Source of the DNA: Stercorarius parasiticus
Taxonomy: Eukaryota; Chordata; Aves; Charadriiformes; Stercorariidae
NCBI GenBank assembly: GCA_013396915.1
Contig: VWZL01001290.1
Coordinates: forward strand, 271,176 to 335,175
DNA length: 64,000 bases
Direction of reading: 5' to 3'
Under the pieces are notes generated by a model. That model ran no database searches. It was not told where the DNA came from and saw only the letters and a program-made list of their open reading frames with translations. A program made the position numbers and the translations under genes. This document shows, piece by piece, positions 25,601 to 39,150 of this stretch. Within the stretch, counting starts at the first letter, position 1. The number at the start of each line of letters is the position of its first letter.

Positions 25601-28600
25601 AAAAACATCTACAGAATTGTTGCTTAAAAAACAAGTCCACTTCTAATTGTGCACAGCAGTTTTTAAAGCCGCAGAATATTTATAAATTATGTTTCTCTCC
25701 TGGAACAAACCTTTTAAAAAAAAACAAAACAAAAAAAACCCAGACCTGCTCCTGGAACTTTCCTTCACACAAATAATCCTACTAAGCATTAGAAACTCTC
25801 ACGTAACAAAAAACTCACATGACTGGGCATTGCCCTGTTGTGGAATTATCCTTTCTTTTCCACCTTACTAAAACAAGCATTTTGTTGGAGCTCTATGTTA
25901 AACTAATTTTTCTTCTGACTGTGTTTTCTTCTGTCTGTGATTCCTAGCATAGATTCTCCCATGCTTGGAGCATGGACTAATGACTCAAACCTTGAGTCTC
26001 ACTTTTAACATTAGCAGGGCTTCTGATGCTTTCTATCTCACATATTGTCAAGAAATAACAAAGGCGCTAGTGCAAAGCATGTTTCAAAAGTGGTTAATCT
26101 AACAAGCTATTTACAGGTATGATAACACGAAGCGATTGGTCTCCTTTTGTATTTTTATATACTAAGATCTTGATGAACATTATCGCTGTACTACTGGAAC
26201 TTTTCATTGTCCTATAGTTACCAACTGCTGAAGTTAAAAGTGACGACCTTTCTTAGGTAGCCTCTAATTCATTTAAATAAATTAAGGCACCTTTAACATA
26301 AGTAGAGACTCTTACAAATTACAATTGCAGTCTCATGGGTGCATAGATGTTATTATCAGTAAACACTCAGAATTTTGTTTTGTTTTTTTTTAACAAGAAC
26401 AGCTCCAATAAGTTAAGTATTTGAGACATATAACAAATGTCGGTGTATCTCCAAATGACTGCATTACGAGTACATATTTTTGTTATGACGATGAACATCT
26501 TACCCTCCACCAATACCTGGACCTACACACAAATACCCTTATACAGAATTTACTGGGATTCAAGAAGATGACATTGGCTTCAGTACAACTTAGAAAAAAG
26601 TGCAAGCATTAAGGAAATACTTGTTCATTGTGAGTTATTATGCTTGTTTTACATGGCATAACTCAATAATGAATCACTACAGAATCCCGATCACATCTAT
26701 TTACCATATTCATATACACTCATCAAATTATATTTCAATTTGATCTAATTAAAAGGTTTCACATTATTATGCTTTTTAAAAATGGTGTCAAGATCTACCA
26801 ATCAGTAATGTCAAATCTAGTCCCAAGATCACAGTGTTATTTCCAAGTTTTTTTCTGAACCATTTTCTGTGGAGCTCCAGTAAAATTTTTTACTTTGATC
26901 CCGACAAAAAAAAAAATATTAAAAACTCAAATGGGAAACTCGCTGTACTAACATTTTAAGGGTGTAATCCCCAGCAGCCTTCAGAGTAGAGCCAGTAATG
27001 TTAGAAGCTTTAAATATTAAAAAAGTGCTAGTGTCATAAAAGGAATTGCATGCACAGGGAAAACAGAAGTCCCAGGTAATATCAAGAATTAAGGTAAGAA
27101 GAAGGCAAGCTGCTGTATGACAGTAATGCCTTGGCAACTTTGGAAATAACTTGAGACTTAAAAATTTCTTGAGAATACGCTATGAAAGCAAACCAGAGAT
27201 TAAAGCTTTGTGGGTTTCTCACCCACAACTTCAGGCATTCCATGCGATCAAAACAAAAACACATTCTTGATATGGAAAATACTGTTTCTGCATCCAACTT
27301 CATCAAATTGATGTGCAGCCTGACAGGCTGAGGCAGTGTTACGGTCAAATACTGTGGGTATCTGGTATCTTCCCAAAAGATCAAAATGGATGAATGAGTT
27401 GCTGTAGCGTGTTACAATTGCAAAACTCACTATACAAATTGTGATGTTAAAAGAAACCCTCCTGCCCCCTTAGGAAAAGGTCACAATGATCAGCAAGGAC
27501 AACTAAGCCAAGGAGATTCACAGTAGAAGGAGAAAATGTTAAAATAGGCTGGGAAGAGAAGCAGTTGTCATAATCATATCCAGCCGAGGGAAGTTAATTG
27601 TCAGAACAGTGTAGTGAATCAAAAGCTCGTTAGTCTGCATATTGTAAAAAGAGGAGACTATGTATGTTTTAAGAAGCCACACAAAAATTAAACAAGAAAC
27701 TTAGTATACTTTTTTGTATTGGGAATAAATGGAACAATTTCTACAATGAGACGATACTCATTTTACTTATCAGTGTCTTTAACTAAAAAAAACAATAGCT
27801 CTACAGGCAAAGCTATTGCTCAGAGTTGATGTGAGATGGAAACGGGATTTGATAGTTACCTAGTGAGGTTCTCACTAAGGAACAGGGCAAGCTGAATGGC
27901 CATAATAGCTCCTTGCCATGCTTTTAAAAAGTGTGATTTGTCTGTGGAAACATCTGAAAAAGCCTTCACTGGGGGCTTGTTCTCAGTGGTGCCAGTCTTA
28001 AGAAGTAACAGTGACAGATCGTTGACAGTAATACTTAATAAACGCCTTGCTGTGTTCTTGCAGCCTGAGAAGTAGAAAATGATAGACAGAAACACCAGCA
28101 ATAAGAGGAAATTTTATTTTCTGGCCATTGTCATTTAAAAAGGATACTGCTGCTCACAGAGCTTGAGCCAGCCTTGTCCTTCCAGTTGCACTTAGCCACC
28201 AAGAACGAGGCTGCAAGGTCATAAAACAATATGTGCAATTCCCTCTAGGAAGGTAGAGTGTTGAAATTAGACCGTTCATTTCACAACACGCAGCTTTTGA
28301 AGTATAAGAGAAACTAACAGATTCGGACAGCACTGTCGGGTATTCCAGATTGCACGCTGCCACCATTGCCTTGCTGCCTGTTTGTCCCCAAAGAAAGCGC
28401 GGCTGCATCCGCCGCATGTTACATGGCTCTCCTAAAGGATCTCAGACATAAGCAAGCTTCATCAAGAGAAGTGTGAAATCACAGCAAAGCCAGTGCTTCC
28501 TGTTTTGCAGATGGTGAGCTGCCAGAAAGGATCAGACCAGACTTTAATTGCAAGGCTGATGAGAAAGGCAGGCAAGATGGGAAGGTGCGTGTTATGGTGT

Positions 28601-28840
28601 GGGCAGACCATCACGTAACAGCAAGGCTGCTGCACACCCGGGCCCATATGAATCAACACGTGCTACAAAAATGGCACCATCCATGCTTTTCCACACTCCA
28701 GAAACAGAGTGATAAAGTACCCCAGCTGTTTGCCCTCTTCACTGGGTACTGAAGGCACAATTCACTGAGTTAACCCCTAATGGCTGGGGGGGCGGGTGTC
28801 ACTTGACTGAAGTAACAACGACAATGTTCCCCCCTGTTCT
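22601..28840. other. AT-rich unique sequence, no gene seen
   Basis: No supportable gene. Short frames (22933-23265, 24344-24595, and 27082-27384 on the minus strand) have no domain features. The stretch CCACACAGCTACTTACCAAG near 24546 resembles the conserved core of MIR/L2-type ancient repeats, but is short. A small hairpin with CAGGAAA/TTTCCTG arms lies near 23590-23607. A-rich runs occur near 25717-25738 and 26887-26897. Confidence 0.55.
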
Positions 28841-29387
28841 CAGCACCAGTGAGGCCCCACCTCGAGTGCTGTGTTCAGTTTTGGTCCCTCACTACCAAAG
28901 CAGACATTGAGGTGCTGGAGCGGGTCCAGAGAAGGGCAACGAAGCTGGTGAGGGGTCTGGAGAACAAGTCTTATGAGGAGCGGCTGAGGGAGCTGGGGTT
29001 GTTTAGCCTGGAGAAAAGGAGGCTGAGGGAGGACCTTATCGCTCTCTACAACTACCTGAAAGGAGGCTGTAGAGAGGTGGAGTTGGTGCCTTCTCCCAAA
29101 TAACAAGTGATAGGACAAGAGGAAATGGCCTCAAGCCGCACCAGGGGAGGTTTAGATTGGATATTAGGAAAAATGCTTACACTGAAAGGGTTATTAAGCA
29201 TTGGAACAGGCTGCCCAGGGAAGTGGTTGAGTCACCATCCCTGGAGGTATTTAAAAGACGGGTAGACGTAGTGCTTAGAGATATGGTTTAGTGATGGGTT
29301 TTGTCAGAGTTAGGTTGATGGTTGGACTCAATGATCTGAAAGGTCCCTTCCAACCTAGGCGATTCTATGATTCTATGATTCTATGAT
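28841..29387 (+). mobile_element. CR1 LINE, 5'-truncated, ORF2 broken
   Basis: This forward CR1 copy of about 550 bases has a well preserved 3' end. ORF2 is recognisable from [11 protein letters not shown] (about 28860) through [37 protein letters not shown] and [12 protein letters not shown]. The frame then ends early at 29101-29103, just after a TTCTCCCAAATAA stretch, before the [25 protein letters not shown] region that continues in the DNA. The 3' UTR has GGTTGATGGTTGGACTC and GGTCCCTTCCAACC, followed by three GATTCTAT octamer units. It belongs to the same subfamily as the 63.5 kb copy, which shares the TTTAGTGAT and GTTAGGTTGATGGTTGGACT blocks in opposite orientation. It is inactive. Confidence 0.96.
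29361..29387 (+). repeat. CR1 terminal octamer microsatellite
   Basis: GATTCTAT is repeated a little over three times directly after the CR1 3' UTR. These octamers are the normal CR1 3' terminus and take the place of a poly-A tail. Their presence fixes the 3' end of the insertion. Confidence 0.93.
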
Positions 29388-30246
29388 CTGGTTTGTTTCC
29401 TTTAGGACGGGCAGATCAGCGATGAATGCAGGAAAGAATACCAATAGCAACGCACATCACCTGCAGTGCAGACAAAAGGTAGCGGTGGTCTCTTGCCTGT
29501 GTGCAATCTGCTTTACGTTCACAGGGCCAAACTGCTTTATGGGGCTGGTCATAACCTCACCATATTGATAAGGCAAACTTCTTTGAGTCTGATCAAGAAT
29601 CTGGTAAGACTATTATTTAAAACTTAAAAGCAACCTCCTTTTTAAACTTGCCCCAGGAAGATATGGACTTAGTCAGGTGTGTGTATACGCCCATATATAA
29701 ATGCTTGTGTATATTTAATACTCATGTGCTAGACACACATGTACATATCCTTTAAAGGAACATAGATATTTTTTTTCTTTAAGAATAGATTTTACCCTAA
29801 GGCAAGGAAATGTCCTGTGTCACTCTAAGAAAATTTCAAAGACACAATTGTGACTTGTAGAGCTGTGTACTTCTAATCCTTGTCTTACTTTTCTACATGG
29901 GCCAGTAGTGACAAAGTTGTGCTTATACTTATACCTCCCTGGAGCAAGGAGGTATCCCTGAGTCTATGTTTCTTTAATGCCGAAAGAATCGGAGAAATAT
30001 GATACCAACTGCCTGTCATTGAAACAGGCAGAAAGGAAGTCGATAATCACCAAGATAGCTGAGTGAGGTGTAAAATCCATACTTGACTGAAGAAGTGTCC
30101 AAAAATGCCTGAAGTATCATGAACTTGATGTTTGCCTTGTAAAATTCAACTTCACAACCTGAGTCCTAGGAAATCAAAGTTTTCATCGTCTAACAAAAGG
30201 ATGCCAACATGTGAAACAAAACATTTGTGGAAGTTGTCCCTGCTTA
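29388..30246. other. unique spacer between two CR1 pieces
   Basis: No gene or repeat recognised. TTTGTTTCCTTTAG next to the CR1 end is acceptor-like but has no paired donor nearby. Confidence 0.5.
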
Positions 30247-30321
30247 CTGCAGGGGGGTTGGACTAGATGACCTTTAAAGGTCCCTTCCAACCCAACACGT
30301 TCTATGATTCTATGATTCTAA
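30247..30321 (+). mobile_element. CR1 LINE, extreme 3' end
   Basis: Only about 75 bases remain: TGCAGGGGGGTTGGACTAGA, ACCTTTAAAGGTCCCTTCC, AACCC and two ATTCTATG octamers. This is one of the shortest forms of 5'-truncated CR1. It lies 860 bases downstream of another CR1 in the same orientation but carries its own terminus, so it is an independent insertion. Confidence 0.93.
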
Positions 30322-33105
30322 GTGGCTGCAGGCACTAGGCATCCAGCTGTTTCTATATGAATTCATATTTCTATATGGGTTATATTGTATGGATTTTCTA
30401 TTTCTATAATGCAGAAGGAAGAATACCATGCACAGCTATTTGTAAATGTCACTAACTTAAGTGATTGGTTTTATATCCTAGCTTCAGAAGAAAACACACC
30501 CCAAAAAATTCATAAAATAAGTCACCTAGATTATGCAAATATTTTGTACCAGAACAGGTTACTTGAAAAACAGCAGAGGAAGTGAAATACTCAAAATCTG
30601 TGCAACATAAAGGAGATTATCTCCAAATAGAATAAATTTCATACATTTCCAAAAATAATCTGTCTCTCTCTAAGAAGACAGACTGGAAGCTTGTAATATC
30701 TAAATGCAGTACATATTTAAGGATTTTAGCCTACTCATATTAGGGCTGGGAAATCTAAACCAATACTACTTTTTATAAACACGATCCTCTGTTATAATTG
30801 TTGCTTTTTTTCAGTGTATAAAAAGAAGAGGATCAGTATTTCTGGAAAGGACTGTTGACTGAAAATTCAGCAACGTACCCTCATAATCTTTAGACATGAC
30901 TTTTTCTGTAAATGGTCTACCAATTCAACCTGACTCCTGGTTATAGAATAATGTCTTGGACCAAGTACATTGAAAAGTAATAGAAATATTAGAAGGCACC
31001 TTTTATTCTATTGCTTTTTAGAAACTTGAATACAGGACAAGTCATCCTCATCTCAATGCTTAAAGAGGCAACTCAGAGTCAGAATTCCTTTTTTGTTTAT
31101 TTTTTCAGCATTCATTCTGTGCTTTGAGGTAAACCATGGGATCTCACTGTCATAAATTTCTCACTGTCATAGATTGCAATATTTTTTATACCTGAATCTG
31201 AAGAGTGCCTCAAAGCCTATTAATATTTGAAAAAAATATTTCAAGATCCTTGGAACAAAATTACTCCTTTAATATTTCAATAGAAAGCAGAATATCACCT
31301 CTACAGCCCAAGATGTGGAATGCATTTCAAAATTTGCATCGTATTAGACAATACTTGTAATTCTGTGGGGGAAAATAAGAGGTTTCATGGTGTAGCTGGA
31401 AGCTAGAATCCATTTGGACTTTCCATTTGCAAGTTCTGACCACAATTCTCTCATAGCAGAAAAGTAAAGCTTAGACAATAACTACTCATATGTTTCCAGT
31501 TGTGTGCATTACCCAAACTTAATTTTATTTTTCTCCTGGAATGCACAGATGGACTATTGGATAATTAGCTGGCCAGACCTCATTATGAAGCAGTATATAA
31601 TTCACTTTGTAAAATTCTTATACCTTAGCTCCTTTTCCTGCTTGTCAAAGAGAAAAGAGTGTTCTGCACTAGTATTTATGTCTCTCAGATATATTTTGTG
31701 ATTGTCTACTTAATTTAACCCTTCTGTGACTACTAGCTAGCATGGATTTTTAACAAGGAATAAAAATAAAGTTTGACAGCAAACACAGGGAATTTGTCAA
31801 TTGAAAAATCTGCTTTAGACTAGGAAAACAAAAAAAAAATCTGTTAGCTGTTTCTAAAACAGGTGGAAGCATAGAGTCTTCTTCATCTAAAAATTTTAAC
31901 TGTATCCAGACACGTCTATAATGGGCAGCTGCTTTTCTTTTTGCAACACTGATGCAAACAAAAAATTTGCAAGAACAGTAAGCCTCACTGAGTAAGATGA
32001 TGTTATACTTTACACACTGCATGCTAAATCTTGAACAGAACCTGCTCCCCACCAGGGATGCAAAAACAGATAATCAAAACCTGTGCCTTTGTGCAGTGTT
32101 GTAGACTTCACACACTAAGCTTGGTGACTGATGGCTAAAGCTCTCAGCAAGCAGGCAGGGCCTCCAGAGAAGAGGTCATGAAATACAGAATGAAGATCTT
32201 CCTGCTATATTGCAGTCGATTCCTGGGGAAAAGAAATTGAAGCTATACAAAATAGCAATAGCAACTGGGACATGTTTGTGACTACAGTTGAAGTGAAGGC
32301 TGTAAAAACAGCCATTCAAAGTGATTAAGTCCAAATTTGTCCATACTTTTCCCTAAATTTAGGAATGATCCTTTATTGGATGAAATAGGAAAGGAACGAT
32401 AGAATAGAAATGACAGCACTGAAAGGAAAAACAGTCAGTCAGTAGCCTACATCAATCAAAAGGACAGCTCAAACAGAGATTTAGCAGATGAGACCATGAT
32501 TTTTTTTTTGTCCTCATTTTTCTCCCTCAATTTTTTTCCACAGTGTATCACTGCAGATAACCATGATTCATAATTAGCTTTTGATTACATTACCAGAAAG
32601 GATAATTAAAATATCGGGATACATCCCTTTATAAAGAGTTTTTCAAATCATGCTGTGACATTCTCTGGCTATACAGAAATTTTATTTGTCTTCTCAGTAT
32701 CAGTCAATGTTTGTTGATTTCCATAAATCTGACTGTGAAGAAATCACCCACTTTTTGGAAAGAAAGTAAAATTTAACCTGAGCTACATAGGTACATGTCT
32801 GCCGAATCTTATTCTGAAAGGCGTTAAGTCTAAACCTACCATGAGTTACATGCAGTGTGTGTTATTCTCCGAGGTGTGGAAAATATTGAGTTCCCAAACA
32901 ACATACCTGCAAGCAGGTGAGCAACCAGCCACCTCATACCACTTGCACCTCATCAAGCATGCGTGAGTCACCACTAATATCCTGATAAAAGAGTAACAAC
33001 ACAAAGTTTGAGCCAAGTTTGGTGTTTGTAGCACTAGAGAAAAAGTGTTGGAAAACCATCACTGCCACCCCCAACTACCATCCCTTCCCCATCTTGCCCT
33101 CTTCT
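30322..33105. other. AT-rich unique sequence, no gene seen
   Basis: No gene recognised. A 17-base tandem is present at 31142-31175 and a T-rich tract near 32502-32510. Frames at 31504-31701 and, on the minus strand, 31750-32052 look non-coding. Confidence 0.55.
31142..31175. repeat. 17-base tandem duplication
   Basis: TCTCACTGTCATAAATT is followed directly by TCTCACTGTCATAGATT with one substitution. This is a perfect-register two-copy tandem. Confidence 0.9.
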
Positions 33106-33600
33106 TTAACTTGGTATGTAGCCAACACAGGGGGCAGTTTTAAAAAACTGTGGTGCCCGCTTCAGGACAACTTGGTGATAGGGTGGAGACCTGCAGTAGC
33201 TGAGCAGGCCCGGCAGAGCTGGGTGCTGGCAGCGAGGTCCATCCCCGGTACCACAAATGGTGAACAAGGGCCAGGGTCCATCCGGGCTGTCCATCCAGCA
33301 GCAGCAGGAGACAGGGCCAAAGACAGGGCTAGAAACAAGGCTACAGCATAGACCTAAGGTCTACCCAGGTTTGGACACCAGCACTACTGCAGCATTGTTG
33401 AGCAAGGCACTGATGGCCCCAGGCTGACCTGGGACATGGGGAGCTTGCAGGAGGTGCCACAGGAGGCTGGTCAGGGCCATCAACCAGGTTCTAGTCTGAG
33501 GAAGCCTCATTCCAGCTGCTCCCTGACTCCGTTCATCGAGGGCCCATGACCTAGCCCTAAATGTGCCTGTTCCGCCTGTTCTCTTGGGTCATAGTTTTGC
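33106..33600. other. GC-richer block of unknown nature
   Basis: About 500 bases are clearly richer in G and C than their surroundings, with many GGGCC, CAGG and CCAGG words (for example GGGCCAGGGTCCATCCGG). Frames exist on both strands (33019-33351 plus; 33106-33294 minus) but they are short and mutually overlapping, and no protein family is recognised. It has few CpGs, so it is unlike a CpG island. The likeliest explanation is an old dispersed repeat or a remnant exon or UTR. I cannot choose between these. Confidence 0.35.
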
Positions 33601-36600
33601 TCTAGAAACAGGAAGTAAATGCAGGAGCTACGAAAAGTAATAAAGCAAATGTTCTGATGCAAGCACAGATTTTTCAGAAATACATGATATCATCAACTAC
33701 CTCTAGTGTCAGCTAAGTATCGCTGTGAAAAGAACATGTCACCTGCATTAGAATTGGGTAAGCAGAGTAAAGAAAAGTAAAAATAAAAATGATCCACTTA
33801 CAGAGGTTCTTACAGCAAAGAAAAACCCTACTGTCCCCTGCCACAGCTGCAGCCTGCTTGACCTCCCTGAATATCACGCTTCAATAGGCAGTGCAATATT
33901 TTTAAGGAGACCTGAGTGTCTAACTTGTTTTAAATTTCCAGAGACACAACTTAGAAGATGGGAGCTACAGGAAAGGAAGCCTAAATGTGGTGTGAAGCAG
34001 GTTTCTGAATTTCCTACATCCAGCCTGTTCAGGGACTGAAATGGCAACAAATGTGAGGGAAGGAGTGAAGAAAACTGCGCTTCTTCCTATCTGTAGAGCA
34101 TAAGCTTAGAAGTCGATGCCAGATCCGCGATAGCCCAGCCTGAAAGCAGGATCCTGTAGAAACGCTGCTGGGGCGTCTCGCAGCCCCTTTGCATGTTCAC
34201 AGTTTAAACAGTCCAGATTAGGGATGGGAACACTAAAATGACAATATCTCTTCTCTGGCCCAATATGAATGAATCCATATTCCCAAGACTAAAATTGGCC
34301 TTCTTCCGTTATCTCCATGCAGAGCATCATTAATATTCACATCTGATAATAGTCTTAAGAATATATATACAGAATCTATACCAGTGAACAGGAACTGGGC
34401 TGTAGGGGCAAGCATCACTGGAAGATTAACTTTATTTAAAGGAGGAAAATTGTTTTGGTTTAATTGAACTAGTTTGTTAGATTCCATGCAAAACAGCTTT
34501 ACTGACAAATCAAGACTTCCTTGTCACTGAACTATGTATTTTCCAGTTGACAATAAATAAGGCTGAGCTCACACAAGTGTTAGGAGGAGTTATTTGTATA
34601 TATCAAGGGGAAAACAGACTTCACAGGATGGATTTACATACTTCTTTTAGCATTAGCATACATTACGACCACTGAGAATGACTATGCATACAATGCATAC
34701 AATGCATTGCATACAATGAGGGAGCCTGAGAACAGATCTTTATTTTCACAGAACTTAGGCATCAGCCCATTAAATTACTGGCAGTGATGTTATTTATGAT
34801 ATTACATATTTGCAATTATTATGAAAACAACCAGAACAATAGATGAGCACTTTCAATGATACAAGTGTGACAGATGGCATTTAAAAGTAAAATAAATAAA
34901 ATAAAAGGCACCACTTATATTTCAGGAAGTATTTGTTTTCCAGCGCTCTTGCATTCAGCAAGTTCCATATATATATCTCCTGCCTTACCCATACATCTGT
35001 GATTTGGCTAGATGGCTCTTCAGTCCAATTCAGCGAGTCATTCAGATTAATTTGTTCTTTCTTTGAGCATCACCAGCATGTATGAGTACAAGTACCTGGT
35101 CTATAAATTAACTTTAAATTTAATATTCCTTGTGCCATTTAGCCACCTCCAACTGACCACTTAGACCACTGTAAGCCCACTGATATCGCTGGACTTATAT
35201 TTGAAAAGAACTGGGAAGGGAATGAGAGACCAAAAGGACGCTATTGGAAGAATACTTTTTTTGATCATAGCATGTCTCCTCTGAGTGCTTATATGATCAT
35301 TTCACTTCACTCCAAACACACTTAGTAATAAATAGCTCACAGCATCACAGAGATGTTCTGGGTAAACGCTGCAAGTTATGAGGCAAATTTACTGCCTCAT
35401 AAACTCACAGCCAAGTAAAGCTGTCATTTGCAAGAACAATTAAGTTGTCATTCTGTTCCACAGAGGGTATAGAGTATTCCTGAAACCTGTAAATTCACAA
35501 AAAAGGGAAGCCGGTCATATGTTCAGTATGAATACTAACATTTTATTAACACCGAATTCACTTGCAAACTTGAAGCCTGCATATATTTTCTTTTTTTCCC
35601 AGGATTTGTAATCTAGCCACTATTCCTTACCATGTATACTGTTAAAAGGCAGAAAAAACACAAAAGTATCCTGTGATTTTTTTTTTTGTTGGCTGGGCCT
35701 AAAATATACTCTTGAAGTCATACTAGTGAGATGTTGCTGAAAGGAGAGAAAAACGGATCAAAGAATAAGATTGTTATCTCTGAGCCACGTAAAAAACTGA
35801 TATCTGGGGCTACTATAAAAATTGCTAGTATGGCCTGAAGCTTGTCCAAATGGATATAGGATGATATTATAAAATACTTCTGTTGCATAACATATTTTCT
35901 CCACTTGCTCATATAAACCCACAATAGGATCTTTACAGGTTGGCGTTTTAATCTTCAGGGAGACTCAAGAGAAAAATTCCCAAGGCGTACTTTCTGAAAC
36001 ACTATAGCAATTCACAGATTCTTGTGAATACTGTAGGTGCAAGTGGTATGGAAGTGTCACCTCCTGATTATGTAGTTTCCAGAGAATGAAACATTCACAA
36101 ACAGTACGTATACATTGCGTTGTAGCAGCACAAGTCATCATTTCCCTGAGAAACTGAGTCCTATTTTAGCTTCTCATTTCACTGCAAGAAATACGAATGT
36201 ATATTTCTTAGACACAGAACTACAGATACATGATTGCAGCTATCTTGCTATACGTTAGGTGAAAGGGCAACATTTGGGAAAGATTAAAGAATGAGGCTGT
36301 ATTGGGCCATTGAATAGGAAAAAAGCATAGATGTAATTTAAATGATGCTGGCTCTGTCATTTAAACTTGGAACAGGAATGCAAGCCTAAACTCCCTAGGC
36401 TCGCTGTCACAAAGCTGACACACATTTCACGTTTAATTAGAAGTGACCTAATTGGACTTCCAGGTAAGGAAAGTCAAACTAAAGCTACAGAAACAGCTCG
36501 TGTCCAAGTGCTCTGCTTTTAAATAGCATAAATGCAACGTTTTTGGAGATACTTTGTGAACCTGAGTCCAAACTCAAGCAGAGCAGTGTGGGCAGTGTGG

Positions 36601-38869
36601 ATAAAGCCCCCATTCCTTCCCTTTGGTGCCACTGCAGAGTTGCATTAGGGTGGCATGAAATTACATGGTGTTTGCAGCTTCTGGAAGCCAGTCTACACGG
36701 TATCCTGATCCTGGCTAGTGCTGCCAGCTTTGCTAGTCCTGGGATCTCAATCAGGGGTAGCAATGTTGGAAAATTTCAGAGAGACAAAGCTGGTGTGGGT
36801 TAGCTTCTCGAGACCCTGGTTTCTGTGTGAGGAAAAGTATTACAAACCCCAAAACATACGTAGCACAAATGTAAAACTAACGCAGAAAATTCCTACCTAA
36901 AATCCTATAGAAAGCAGCACAAGATCCATGTTATGAACCAGATATCAGAATACACAGCATGTTTTAAACTCTCATTACTGTCAGGGGAGCCATATAAATG
37001 TACTAAAAGCCAGAATAGGCCCCTTTAAATTATTAATTGTAGTTGTCTAATAATAACTCAGTGAATAAGAAGAAAAATGGTAAAAATGTACTATTAAAAA
37101 CATATTAAAACAGTAAAACATGTCAAGTGCACTGTACTTCACCAAGCACTTTTCTGTATAATTTATATTTTCATACAAGTATCTTTAAGTAAAATTACAC
37201 TTTTTTTCCCAATTTAGTATTTATGATATTAATTTCCAGAAAGTTTATATGTTTTGCTGAGTGCTCGTTTCTGAGCATCACAGTGATTCTCACAGTGGAA
37301 GCAAAGAGGTCCCAGATGTTAGCTGTACCCATTGTTGACATTTTTCCGAATTTTAAGAGCAAAAAGCTTGTAGGTCTGTAAATGAGCTGGACCACTGAAA
37401 ACTCTTGTTACCCAGGGAACAAACTGTGGTAGCAATGGGATGCTTGTTTAATCCCAGTGGAAACAGAATGTACAGAGCATGTTGGTATCTTGACTGACTG
37501 GTTTAAAAGGTTGCAAGCCAACCGTACAGTAATAAATGACTTAACCTGATCTCACGGTATGAAGCAAATTCCTAAGAGAAAGACATGCAAACTGCTATTT
37601 GTTCATGTACTTGAAAACACATTTTTCAATGCGCTGTTATAAGGCTGTAACTCTCAGTTCCATTATAACATAGAAATATTTCTGGGCTTTTTCTGATCAT
37701 ACTAAAAGCTTCGCTATGAAACACTGGTATAATGTTGTTACAAACATCGCAAAAACAGATAGAGAAATCAGCTTTAAGCTTAACATACAAAATATGGTAT
37801 TGTGATCCACAGCAGTAAAGATGACTGGCTAGCTTTTAAAATATTTTTTGAGAATTTCAATTCTGTGCAGCTCACTAAATTCCTACTAATTATCGTGCAG
37901 TTAAAAAGTGAACAAATTGTTAATGTTATTACATTCTGGGCCTTGCTCTGAAAGAAATGACACCGTATATCTAGTTATGCCATTAGAATTCCCCTAACTG
38001 GAAAGGAAATCCTTTAAGCTTATCTAGCAAATAGTCTCCACCACTAAGATATTTTCTCTTTGAATACACAGATTTTCTTTTACATTCCTTCTCTCATTAA
38101 ACTTTAGTCTTTGATTTTTCATGGTTACTCAAAATGCTCTATCCAAATAAGGCAAGTCCCTTGCTTAGATGTCTGTGCTGAGTGTTTTATAAAATTCAAA
38201 TTCTATAGAAAGAAAAGAGGTTTTAAAAAGCAATTTCTGAGGGGGCACAACTGTTTGATTCCAGATAAAGCAAAAAACCAACATACTCTATTCACCTTGT
38301 GTTCATCAAATAACTTTTCATCAATGAATAAATGTACGACAAGGTATATTAATTGTGAAAAGTAATGCTTTGACAAAGAGATATCCAGATGGCACTATGG
38401 CACTTTGAAAATTCCTAATGGAATTATATAATGTCTTTACCATTGATGGTGAGGGTATTTTATCCCCTTGTTTCTGCAAAAACCGCTTTTCCCCCTTCAT
38501 AATATTAATAAGAATAAAGCATGTCTGTAAGTGAGTCCAGTAATTGCTAATTAGTAAATAGGTGAAAGGAAATTTCATTACATTTTGGCTGAACCTAACA
38601 TTTGTTATCAAATGAAACATTCTAGGACAAATGCAGTTAAAAAAAATCATAGTTCTTCATATGTTCAATATAATGCACTCCGATTCAAATATAACAACTA
38701 TCCATGATAGCACAGCTGCTCTGTAGAGATGGTGTGCTGGATTAATTACATAGTTTGAGCAACTGAAAAACAACAGCTCTGAGGCTTGGAGTATATATTC
38801 TGCATAGGAGGAGAACGCTCAAGCAACAAATACATTTATCCAATCCTTTATCTATCTGTTAGACTGAGC
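33601..38869. other. AT-rich unique sequence, no gene seen
   Basis: No supportable gene. A 9-base tandem lies at 34686-34718. Short frames at 36485-36803 on both strands lie in a slightly GC-richer patch but show no domain. A TATATATA run is near 34968-34977. Confidence 0.55.
34686..34718. repeat. GCATACAAT short tandem
   Basis: GCATACAAT occurs at 34686 and 34695, is broken by GCATT at 34704, and occurs again at 34709. The ATGCAT words make the tract locally self-complementary. Confidence 0.85.
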
Positions 38870-39150
38870 AGGAATTCAGTTCCTTGTCCCCGACTGCCAA
38901 AGGCTTCCCCAGTGGTGACCCCTCAGTGTGTGCGATGGACGGTCCAGGTCTTCCAAGGTGTGCCTACTCCAGCAGAGTCCCTGAAGGTGCCACCTTCAGT
39001 GGGGCCACTGCAGATGGACCAGTGCTGTGGTCAGTGCCACCAAGCCTTCTTATCACGCTTACTGCTCTGGGGCAAAAAATGGTTGTTTGCTTTGCAAGGA
39101 AGAAGTGCTTCAACAAGAAGGGCATAAGCAATGTATTCTAACAAGGTTTG
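38870..39150. other. GC-richer block of unknown nature
   Basis: About 280 bases of balanced or GC-rich sequence in an AT-rich setting. Because it has few stop codons, all three forward frames are partly open (38786-39127, 38884-39141, 39027-39227). None resembles a family I know, though one frame contains CCGQCHQAFLS, which has the look of a metal-binding pair by chance. An old repeat or a retrocopy remnant are the main options. Confidence 0.3.

Noticed and set aside
27792..27817. CAATAGCT/AGCTATTG hairpin as a regulatory structure
   Set aside because: Eight-base arms with a 10-base loop are expected many times in AT-rich DNA of this length.
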